Assembly (NCBI GenBank): GCA_046732795.1
Contig: JBKPNV010000190.1
Coordinates: 1 to 26,072 of the forward strand
Direction: 5' to 3'
DNA length: 26,072 nt
Source: Gp6-AA40 sp046732795
GTDB lineage: Bacteria > Acidobacteriota > Vicinamibacteria > Vicinamibacterales > UBA2999
A program made the position numbers and the translations under genes. The notes beneath the pieces are model-generated. The model saw only the letters and a list, made by a program, of their open reading frames with translations, did not search any database and was not told the origin of the DNA. Below, piece by piece: positions 1-6,474 of the stretch; positions within the stretch are counted from its first letter, which is position 1; each line of letters begins with the position of its first letter.

Positions 1-286
1 TCGAGCAGTTCCATCACCGCGAACGGACGTCCGTTGCTGTGCCCGAGATCGAAGATCGTCAGGATGTTGGGATGAGACAGCGCCGCAATCGCGTGTGATT
101 CGCGCTCGAACCGGCCAGCGCATGCGGATTGTCGGCGACCGAGGGAGGAATGACTTTGAGATCGCGACGTCACGATGCAAACGTGCACCTTGTGCGCGAT
201 AGACCTCGCCCATGCCACCCGCTCCGAGCGGCGCCTGGATGGTGTGGGGCCCAAGCAACAAGCAACTGCCCCGTGGCGAGCGACGT
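1..286 (-). pseudogene. Broken 5' end of a PknB-type Ser/Thr protein kinase, running off the left edge
   Basis: Reading the minus strand, successive frames spell the start of a bacterial eukaryotic-like kinase. The glycine-rich P-loop GAGGMGEVYRA lies around 225-190, the lysine-strand region DVAI / KVIPPSVADNP around 171-120, then RFERESHAIAALSHPNIL and TIFDLGHSNGRPFAVMELL to the edge. No single frame is intact. A 7-base tandem duplication (GTTGCTT twice, about 253-266) shifts the frame just before LGPHTI. Two extra bases lie near 158-159, and one base is missing near 115. The expected start codon (before SLATGQLLGP) reads ACG at 284-286, preceded by an in-frame stop with no ATG between. With several lesions this is most likely a decaying gene, although assembly errors could explain some of the indels. 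The rest of the gene lies outside the window. Confidence 0.75.
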
Positions 287-337
287 CGGAGCGAATTATA
301 GCTGTGCCGTTATGCGTGCTAAGCTCACATCCCCCAG

Positions 338-1705
338 ATGGCGCTCGCATCGGGCGCCGCGCCCGCAGAACCGCGACTCGCCCGCGAGATGGGCACCTGG
401 ACGGCCACCGCGGTGGTCGTCGGCTCGGTGATTGGCAGCGGCATCTTCCAGACACCCGGACTCGTCGCCGGCCGCATCGATAGCCTGGGCTCGCTCGTTG
501 TGTTGTGGGTGCTCGGGGGAACGATCGCGCTCGCGGGCGCACTGTCGCTCGCCGAGATGGCGGCGTCGTTTCCGAACACTGGTGGAATGTACGTGTTCCT
601 GCGCGAGACCTACGGTCCCTGGGCTGCGTTCCTCTTCGGCTGGGGAATGCTGGTCGTGAACCCCGCGGCGTACGCAGGGGGCGCGTTGATCTTCGGCCAA
701 TCCATCGCGCGCATCGTTCCAGCGCTGCAAGGATGGGAACGTGAGATCGGCGCCGCGTCGCTGTTGCTGCTGGTCGCTCTCAACATTCGTCCGGTTCGCG
801 TCGGCGCGCTGGTATTGAACACGGCCACATGGATCAAAGTTGGCGGCCTCGTGACGCTCGCAGCGCTGGCGTACGCGTTCTCGGATGGCATCGATCTCGC
901 GTGGCGTACCAGAGTCACAATAGCGACGCACAGCTGGCCAGGTTTCGGCCTGGCGCTGATCCTGGTCATGGGCGCGTACGACGGGTGGCAATGGGTGCCG
1001 CAGCTGGCAGGCGAACTGAAGAATCCGGCGCGCGCCCTGCCGCGTGCGCTCGGCGGCGGCGTGCTGATCGTGGTCGCCGTCTACTTGGCGACCAACGCGT
1101 CGGTCCTTGTGCTGTCGCCGCATGACGTGACGACCTCGAGCCTCGTCACCGCGGATGTCGCGCGGCATGTGCTCGGGGCTGCCGGTGGCGCGCTCGTCGC
1201 TGCGCTGATGGCGGTATCCACGTTCGGCTCGAACCAGTCGGGCATGATGACCGACCCGCGGGTGTTTTTTGCGATGGCTCGGGACGGGCTCTTCTTCAGG
1301 TCCGTCGGTGTTGTTCATCCGCGCCACCGTACACCGCACGTAGCCGTCGCACTGATCGGCGCCGGCGGCGTCCTGTACCTGTACGTCCGCAACTTCGAGG
1401 AACTCGTCGGCACGTTGATCCTGGGCATGTGGCCGTTTCTTGCGCTCTCGGTCGCTGCCGTGATCGTGCAGCGACGACGAGAGCCCAATCGGCCGCGACC
1501 CTACCGCGCGCCGCTGTATCCGGCCGTTCCGCTGTTCTTCCTCGCGGCCTGCGTCGGCATCTTCGCCAATTCGTTTCGCGAGCAACCGCGCTTCACGATT
1601 CTGAACCTCGCTGTGCTCGCGGCCGGGTTGCCAATCTACGTGCTCTGGCGCTCGCGGGCGAAACGCAGCGCAATCGAGCGACTCGCCGCTCCCGCGGGGT
1701 CTTGA
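338..1705 (+). CDS. APC-superfamily amino acid permease
   Basis: This 455-residue, very hydrophobic protein has about 12 predicted membrane segments. It is an inner-membrane secondary transporter of the amino acid-polyamine-organocation (APC) superfamily, close to the LAT/YfnA-like group. The TM1 signature is clear (VVGSVIGSGIFQTPG, about residues 27-41). It is followed by the second-helix region ending LAEMAASFPNTGGMYVFLRETYGP, which is typical of APC transporters. Length fits the family (430-500). The ATG at 338 has no strong ribosome-binding site, and an internal ATG at 389 (MGTWTATAVV) is possible because the first 17 residues are not conserved-looking. It stands alone between the divergent kinase remnant and the convergent molybdenum-enzyme operon (66-bp gap). 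Substrate cannot be told from sequence. Confidence 0.9.
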   Translation: MALASGAAPAEPRLAREMGTWTATAVVVGSVIGSGIFQTPGLVAGRIDSLGSLVVLWVLGGTIALAGALSLAEMAASFPNTGGMYVFLRETYGPWAAFLFGWGMLVVNPAAYAGGALIFGQSIARIVPALQGWEREIGAASLLLLVALNIRPVRVGALVLNTATWIKVGGLVTLAALAYAFSDGIDLAWRTRVTIATHSWPGFGLALILVMGAYDGWQWVPQLAGELKNPARALPRALGGGVLIVVAVYLATNASVLVLSPHDVTTSSLVTADVARHVLGAAGGALVAALMAVSTFGSNQSGMMTDPRVFFAMARDGLFFRSVGVVHPRHRTPHVAVALIGAGGVLYLYVRNFEELVGTLILGMWPFLALSVAAVIVQRRREPNRPRPYRAPLYPAVPLFFLAACVGIFANSFREQPRFTILNLAVLAAGLPIYVLWRSRAKRSAIERLAAPAGS

Positions 1706-1768
1706 CGATCAGGTCGGGACCATATTCTGTCGGCTCCTCGCTCAACGTCGTCGCGTTTTAGAGGCTTG

Positions 1769-1797
1769 CGATCACAGCAACTTGTCGAGTGTGATCG
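1769..1797. repeat. 8-bp inverted repeat at the 3' end of paoC
   Basis: CGATCACA at 1769-1776 is the exact reverse complement of TGTGATCG at 1790-1797, with a 13-base loop. It overlaps the paoC stop codon, in the convergent gap with the permease gene. No clear U-run follows on either strand, so it may stabilise mRNA ends or act as a weak terminator. That role is a guess. Confidence 0.35.
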
Positions 1798-4066
1798 GGA
1801 GGTCGGCCACGCGCGTGCCGGTGGCGTGATACACCGCGTTGGCGATGGCGGCGGCCACACCCGTAATGCCGATTTCACCGATGCCGTGTGCACCCAACGG
1901 CGTCTTGGGATCGGCGACATCCGTGTAGACGATGTCGATCTCGGGAACGTCGGCCTGCACCGGGATGTGATACTCCGCGAGGCTCGGGTTCATGATGCGG
2001 CCCGTCCGATCGTCGAACATCGTCTCTTCCATCAGCGCCATGCCGATGCCCATGATGATGCCGCCCCTGAACTGCGACGTGGCGGTCTTCGGATTCAGAA
2101 TGCGGCCCGTGTCGAATGCGCCCACCCAACGCCGGATCCTGACTTCTCCGGTCTCCTCGTGCACTGCAGCCTCACAGAATTGTGCGGCGTACGAGTGCAT
2201 CGAATACTTCATGATCTCGAGCGGCGACCCGGTCGTGACGTCGATCTCCACGAACGCCCGGTCGGCGCGGCGCAGAATTTCGACGTAGGTCTCGCCGATC
2301 GCCGGCAGCTCTTTCAGGAACAGGCCCGATTTGGCCGGCTGTACGTCGTTCGCATCAGCCTGAGCCAGCGGCGAGGTGCCGTTCTTCCGCGCCAGCGACA
2401 GCAGTTCCGTCACCAGCTTGCCAGCGGCTTCCTGCACCGCCAGTGCCACGCTGATTGTCTGCGACGATCCGCCGGCGACGCCAGCCCAGGGCAAGCTGCT
2501 ATCTCCATACTCGAAGCGGACGCAATCGAGAGGCAGTCCCAGGCGGTCTGCGGCGTGCTGCGTCTGCACGGTCGCCGTTCCCATCCCCATTTCCTGACAC
2601 GAGGTCTGGACGACGAGCGTCCCGTCGTCATTGAGCCGCAGCCGGACCGCCGTCACCATCCGGTACACGGGATACGTTCCCGTCGCCACCCCCTGGCCGA
2701 TCAACCACCCTCGATCGCGCTGCGCCCGCACGGCGGCCGGACGCGTGCGCCAGTCGAAGCGCTCGGCTCCCATGGCATAGGCCTCGCGAAGGTAACGGCT
2801 CGAGAATGGATGGCCGCTGACCGGATCGGTGTCTGGCTCGTTCCGCATCCGCAGCTCGATCGGATCGATGTTCAGCTCGTATGAGAGTGCGTCGATCGCG
2901 CTCTCGACCGCGAAGGTGCCAATGGACTCTCCCGGCGCGCGCATGAACGTGTTCGCGACGCGATTCACGGCCGTGACCTGCTGACCGATTCGATACGACG
3001 GCATCGCGTAGAGATGCCGTGGCGGGAAACTGAATTGCTCGGGAAAGTGATTGTCCATCGACTGCGCCGTGACGCCTTCGTGGATGAACGCGGTGAACGA
3101 GCCCTTTTCGTCAGCCGCGATAGCGACACGCTGCCGTGAGGGGGTCCGACCTCCAACCATCCGGAACACGGCTGCGCGCGAGAGTGCGATGCGCACAGGC
3201 CGGCCGATCTCGCGGGCCGCCATCGCGCACAACTGGTTGTAGAACCACATCGTGCCCTTGCCGCCGAAGCCTCCGCCGACGAACGGAGCCAGCAGCTTTA
3301 CGTTCCCTTTTTTCAAGCCGAAGACGTACGCCAGGCTGTTCGCCCCTCCAGCCGTGAACTGACTGGTATCGAATACGGTCAGCCGATCGTCTCCTTCCCA
3401 GACCGCGATCGCCGCGTGCGGCTCGATGGCGTTGTGATTGTAGGGTGGCGTCGTGAACGTGAGGTCGACTCGATGCGATGCCGATCGCAGGATCGCATCC
3501 GCATCTCCTTTGACCAATTCAGGTGATTCGCCGAGCACGTCTTTGGGCGTGTGCGCATGTGCGATGGCGCTCTCGAATGAGGTGACGGCCTCCTCGACGG
3601 CGTACGTCACCGCGATGAGCGAGGCCGCGTACTCGGCGCGTTCCTCAGTGTCAGCGACGACAACCGCGATCGGCTGCCCGTTCCAGGAGATTCGATCGGT
3701 GTTCAGTATCTTCACGGCCGAGCCGCCCACCGACGGATTGGCCCCGATGGAAAACGGCTCCGGCACCTTCATTGGCGGGGCGTTGAGATGGGTGAAGACC
3801 TTCATGACGCCTGGCGCCTGTTCCGCCGCGCTGGTGTCGATGCGCGAGATGACTCCTTTCGCGATCGTGCTGCAGGCAATTGCGCCGTGCACTAAACCTT
3901 CGACCGGATACTCCGCCGAAAAGCGCGCCTCGCCAGTCACTTTGTCGATTCCGTCCAACCGATCCAGCGGCTGGCTGAGATATCGGCGAGCGCTATGGAG
4001 TTCGTCCTGCTGGCGATCGGGCAGAACCTGCACCACACGCTCGATCACTCGTCGCATGATGCTCAT
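1772..4066 (-). CDS. paoC: Aldehyde oxidoreductase / xanthine dehydrogenase-family molybdopterin-binding subunit (PaoC/YagR-like)
   Basis: This 764-residue large subunit of a molybdenum hydroxylase carries the Mo-MCD cofactor and oxidises aldehydes or N-heterocycles with water as oxygen donor. The N-terminal hammerhead domain includes NGQPIAVVVADTEERAEYAA (about 129-148). The cofactor-binding segments include APFVGGGFGGKG (260-271), FMRAPGE (374-380) and CQEMGMGTATVQTQ. Near the C-terminus GAHGIGEIGITG contains the conserved catalytic glutamate (E731). A strong GGAGGTG ribosome-binding site precedes the ATG, which overlaps the paoB stop by ATGA. Length and motifs fit the PaoC/YagR branch of the family. 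It is the third gene of the operon paoA-paoB-paoC. The real substrate is unknown, and the PaoC assignment rests partly on the companion PaoB being the distinctive Fe-S version. Confidence 0.92.
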   Translation of the reverse strand: MSIMRRVIERVVQVLPDRQQDELHSARRYLSQPLDRLDGIDKVTGEARFSAEYPVEGLVHGAIACSTIAKGVISRIDTSAAEQAPGVMKVFTHLNAPPMKVPEPFSIGANPSVGGSAVKILNTDRISWNGQPIAVVVADTEERAEYAASLIAVTYAVEEAVTSFESAIAHAHTPKDVLGESPELVKGDADAILRSASHRVDLTFTTPPYNHNAIEPHAAIAVWEGDDRLTVFDTSQFTAGGANSLAYVFGLKKGNVKLLAPFVGGGFGGKGTMWFYNQLCAMAAREIGRPVRIALSRAAVFRMVGGRTPSRQRVAIAADEKGSFTAFIHEGVTAQSMDNHFPEQFSFPPRHLYAMPSYRIGQQVTAVNRVANTFMRAPGESIGTFAVESAIDALSYELNIDPIELRMRNEPDTDPVSGHPFSSRYLREAYAMGAERFDWRTRPAAVRAQRDRGWLIGQGVATGTYPVYRMVTAVRLRLNDDGTLVVQTSCQEMGMGTATVQTQHAADRLGLPLDCVRFEYGDSSLPWAGVAGGSSQTISVALAVQEAAGKLVTELLSLARKNGTSPLAQADANDVQPAKSGLFLKELPAIGETYVEILRRADRAFVEIDVTTGSPLEIMKYSMHSYAAQFCEAAVHEETGEVRIRRWVGAFDTGRILNPKTATSQFRGGIIMGIGMALMEETMFDDRTGRIMNPSLAEYHIPVQADVPEIDIVYTDVADPKTPLGAHGIGEIGITGVAAAIANAVYHATGTRVADLPITLDKLL

Positions 4067-5064
4067 TCCACACCTCCCTCGACTCCCGCGAGCTCGCAGA
4101 GCACCGCAATGATTGTGCGTCTCGCCAGAGGAATCTTGAATGCGTTGTGGGCCTGCGGCACGGCCGGCGCAAGCTCGGCGTCAGCCGCGCGCGCAAATGC
4201 GTCGCGCGTCGGAATCGCCCCGAGGAGCGTGCGTTCGGCCACGACGGCGCGCCACGGCTTGTGCGCCACGCCGCCGAGCGCAAGACGCAGGTCGCGGATC
4301 CGTCCATCCGCGATCCGCACCGCCGCAGCAACAGATACGAGGGCGAAGGCGTAGCTGGCCCGATCACGCACTTTGCGGTAGGCCGAGCGCAGGCCGGCAC
4401 TGGAGCCGGGCAGATCAACGGACGTGATCAACTCGCCACGTACCAGAGCCGTATCGACATCTGGTGTCTCGCCCGGCAACCGGTGAAACTCCGCGAATGG
4501 CACCGCGCGAGCCCCCGTCGGGCCCTCGACGTTGATAGTGGCATCGAGCGCGGCCAAGGCGACACACATGTCGGACGGATGCGTCGCGATGCACTGAGCG
4601 GACGCCCCGAGAATCGCATGGATGCGGTTGAACCCGCCGATGGCATCGCAGCCGCTGCCCGGCTCGCGCTTGTTGCAATGTGTCGCCGTGTCGTAGAAGT
4701 AGTAGCAGCGCGTGCGCTGCATGAGGTTGCCGCCCGTCGTGGCCATGTTGCGAAGCTGTGCGGAGGCGCCGTTCAGAATGGCCTCGGAGAGGAGCGGAAA
4801 CTGCTCGCGCACAATCGGATGCGACGCCAGATGACTGTTCCTGACCATTGCGCCAATCCGCAGGCCGCCGCCGGGGTGCTCCTCGACCGCGGCTAAAGGA
4901 AGTCGGGTGATATCAACGAGGAGACGAGGCTGCTCGACTCCTTCACGCATGAGATCGATCAGATTCGTGCCTCCGGCAAGAAACCGCGCGGATGCAGCGG
5001 GGCTCGCGGCGGCACCGATCGCCGATTGATGATCAGCAGCCCTCACGTACTCGAACGGGTTCAT
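4063..5064 (-). CDS. paoB: Aldehyde oxidoreductase FAD-binding subunit with extra Fe-S cysteines (PaoB/YagS-like)
   Basis: This 333-residue CO-dehydrogenase-flavoprotein-type medium subunit passes electrons between the Fe-S centres and an acceptor through FAD. The FAD pyrophosphate-binding loop FLAGGTNLIDLMREGV spans about 28-43, and the second FAD motif ATTGGNLMQRTRC about 108-120. As in PaoB, it has an inserted cysteine-rich loop: C120, C130, C139 and C158 (RTRCYYFYD, HCNKREPGSGCDA, SAQCIATHPSDMC). In the E. coli enzyme this loop holds an additional [4Fe-4S] cluster. Start: the ATG at 5064 (MNPFEYVRA) overlaps the paoA stop by four bases (ATGA). The frame stays open upstream to 5130, but that extension falls inside paoA and is not family-like. 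It overlaps paoC by ATGA downstream, so the subunits are probably made in equal amounts by translational coupling. Confidence 0.92.
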   Translation of the reverse strand: MNPFEYVRAADHQSAIGAAASPAASARFLAGGTNLIDLMREGVEQPRLLVDITRLPLAAVEEHPGGGLRIGAMVRNSHLASHPIVREQFPLLSEAILNGASAQLRNMATTGGNLMQRTRCYYFYDTATHCNKREPGSGCDAIGGFNRIHAILGASAQCIATHPSDMCVALAALDATINVEGPTGARAVPFAEFHRLPGETPDVDTALVRGELITSVDLPGSSAGLRSAYRKVRDRASYAFALVSVAAAVRIADGRIRDLRLALGGVAHKPWRAVVAERTLLGAIPTRDAFARAADAELAPAVPQAHNAFKIPLARRTIIAVLCELAGVEGGVE

Positions 5065-5582
5065 CGCGACATCTCCGCGAAGGCCTCGCGAATTGCCGCT
5101 CGAATGCCGACGTACGCACCGCAGCGGCACAGGTTTCCGCTCATGCGCTCCCGCAACTCATCGTCCGTCAGCTGAGGCCATGAGTCTGGCTTGGTCACGG
5201 CGCTGGGCGCTCCCCTCTTCCATTCCGTCACCATCGCGATCGCCGAGCAGATCTGACCGGGCGTGCAGTAGCCGCATTGGAATCCATCGTGGGTGATGAA
5301 CGCATCCTGCATGGGGTGCAAGACACCGTCTTGCGTCAGCCCCTCGATCGTCTGTATGTTGCGATCTTCATACTGCAGCGCGAGAGTCAGACAGGAGTTG
5401 ATGCGCTCACCATCGACCAAGACGGTGCAAGCACCGCAAGCGCCCTGATTGCACCCTTTCTTGGTTCCAGCCAGACTCAGGTGATCGCGCAGCGCATCCA
5501 ACAAGGAGACGCGGGGATCGATCGTAAGCGCGTAGACTGACCCATTGACTCGAAGCGAGACGTGCGCGAGCTCATCCGACAT
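5061..5582 (-). CDS. paoA: Aldehyde oxidoreductase [2Fe-2S] subunit (PaoA/YagT-like), without Tat signal
   Basis: This 173-residue small subunit carries two [2Fe-2S] clusters. The plant-ferredoxin-like N-terminal domain has CNQGACGAC with ligands C44, C49, C52 plus C64. The alpha-helical C-terminal domain has CGYCTPGQ (C103, C106) and NLCRCGAY (C152, C154). All eight cluster ligands are present. The ATG at 5582 follows AAGGAG with good spacing, so the N-terminus MSDELAHVSLRVNG is reliable. It starts directly with the ferredoxin fold and has no twin-arginine signal peptide, unlike E. coli PaoA, which is periplasmic. This enzyme is therefore probably cytoplasmic. It is the first gene of the operon, and no PaoD/XdhC-type maturation factor is encoded beside it. 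Confidence 0.93.
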   Translation of the reverse strand: MSDELAHVSLRVNGSVYALTIDPRVSLLDALRDHLSLAGTKKGCNQGACGACTVLVDGERINSCLTLALQYEDRNIQTIEGLTQDGVLHPMQDAFITHDGFQCGYCTPGQICSAIAMVTEWKRGAPSAVTKPDSWPQLTDDELRERMSGNLCRCGAYVGIRAAIREAFAEMSR

Positions 5583-5617
5583 AGACGCTCCTTACTACCG
5601 CGATGCGGGTGTCGCCT

Positions 5618-5633
5618 TGCAAAAAGCCGGCCC
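5618..5633 (-). promoter_or_regulatory. Possible sigma54-type -24/-12 element upstream of paoA
   Basis: On the minus strand the sequence GGGCCGGCTTTTTGCA has the GG-N10-GC spacing of sigma54 promoters and a good TTGCA -12 half. The -24 half (GGGCC) is less than ideal. The -12 GC lies about 36 bases before the paoA start. It was found by eye as a single match, so chance occurrence is quite possible. Confidence 0.3.
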
Positions 5634-5657
5634 GGCATACAGGTCAACCCGCGAGGT

Positions 5658-5671
5658 CGGCTTCGAAGCCG
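5658..5671. promoter_or_regulatory. Perfect 14-bp palindrome between paoA and ogt
   Basis: CGGCTTCGAAGCCG is its own reverse complement. It sits in the 194-bp divergent gap, about 76 bp upstream of the paoA start and 105 bp upstream of the ogt start. A dimeric regulator could bind it, or it could form a hairpin. No regulator gene adjoins. Confidence 0.35.
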
Positions 5672-5776
5672 GGTCTACATCGGCCGCGCGGGCCGAAGGA
5701 AAACGTCAGCCGTGTGGTGACACGCACCACCTCGAAAAAACGCCGAGTCCGGGGACGTAGAACACGGAATAAGAAC

Positions 5777-6328
5777 ATGAAAGACAAACGCCCTCGCGCG
5801 GCAGAATCGTTCGTGTGCAAGAAGGTCGAATCACCGATCGGCGGCCTCGTGCTTGTCGGCAATGACAATGGACTCACAGCGATCTTGTGGGCGAACGATG
5901 ACCCGAGGCGGGTGCGCCTGACTATCGTGACCGAAGACGAACACCACCCGGTGCTGGTCGAGACCGCACGTCAGCTCGAAGAATATTTTTCTGGAACACG
6001 CCACACATTCGACATGAAACTCAATTTCATCGGCACCGCGTTTCAAAAGCGAGTGTGGAGTGCCCTTCTTCGCATTCCGTTCGGAGAAACACGATCGTAC
6101 GGACAGATCGCTCGTGAGTTGGGAAACCCTCAGGCTACGCGGGCCGTAGGAGCGGCGAATGGCAAAAACCCCATCGCCATCATCGCACCGTGCCATCGCC
6201 TCATTGGAGCCTCCGGCGCTCTCACAGGGTTCGCGGGAGGCCTGAAGGCCAAAGAGACCCTGCTGGCGCTGGAAAAGGCCGGCAGTCAGACACGCTCGCG
6301 CACAATCCCTCGCAGACGAGATCGTTAG
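5777..6328 (+). CDS. ogt: Methylated-DNA--[protein]-cysteine S-methyltransferase
   Basis: This 183-residue suicide DNA-repair protein transfers alkyl groups from O6-alkylguanine to its own cysteine. The N-terminal ribonuclease-H-like part begins ESPIGGLVLVGNDNGLTAILW (18-38). The C-terminal DNA-binding/active-site domain has the helix-turn-helix region SYGQIARELGNPQATRAVG (107-125) and the active-site motif IAPCHRLIG with nucleophile C139. Most relatives read PCHRV, and the L here is a mild variation. The start at 5777 gives normal family length. The frame stays open upstream to 5603, but that stretch is basic and unlike the family. The ribosome-binding site is weak. It is divergent from paoA and about 147 bp ahead of the TonB receptor gene. 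Confidence 0.93.
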   Translation: MKDKRPRAAESFVCKKVESPIGGLVLVGNDNGLTAILWANDDPRRVRLTIVTEDEHHPVLVETARQLEEYFSGTRHTFDMKLNFIGTAFQKRVWSALLRIPFGETRSYGQIARELGNPQATRAVGAANGKNPIAIIAPCHRLIGASGALTGFAGGLKAKETLLALEKAGSQTRSRTIPRRRDR

Positions 6329-6421
6329 CCGGGCGTGGCGCTGCTTTCCTAAACGTGGCGGATTCGCCTCCGGCCCGTAGCGATAGCGTGCTGGACGCAC
6401 GGATGTGCTCATTCGGGTGCA

Positions 6422-6451
6422 TTGATCCTCGCCCATCATCCCGTATATATA
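6422..6451 (+). promoter_or_regulatory. Candidate sigma70 promoter of the TonB-dependent receptor
   Basis: TTGATC (6422-6427) and the TATATATA run (6444-6451) are spaced 16-18 bases apart, depending on which TATATA is used. They lie 25-50 bp upstream of the GTG start at 6475. Confidence 0.4.
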
Positions 6452-6474
6452 GCTCTCCCCCAAGGAGGTGTGCC

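Noticed and set aside
296..1585. Long minus-strand open frame opposite the permease
   Set aside because: It is Arg/His/Gln-rich with no family pattern, and it mirrors the third-position GC of the plus-strand permease, which has clear membrane segments.
1766..2884. Plus-strand open frame opposite paoC
   Set aside because: It is a shadow of the strongly supported molybdenum subunit on the minus strand.
5603..5776. N-terminal extension of the alkyltransferase from 5603
   Set aside because: The family fold begins just after the ATG at 5777, and the extra 58 residues are basic and featureless.
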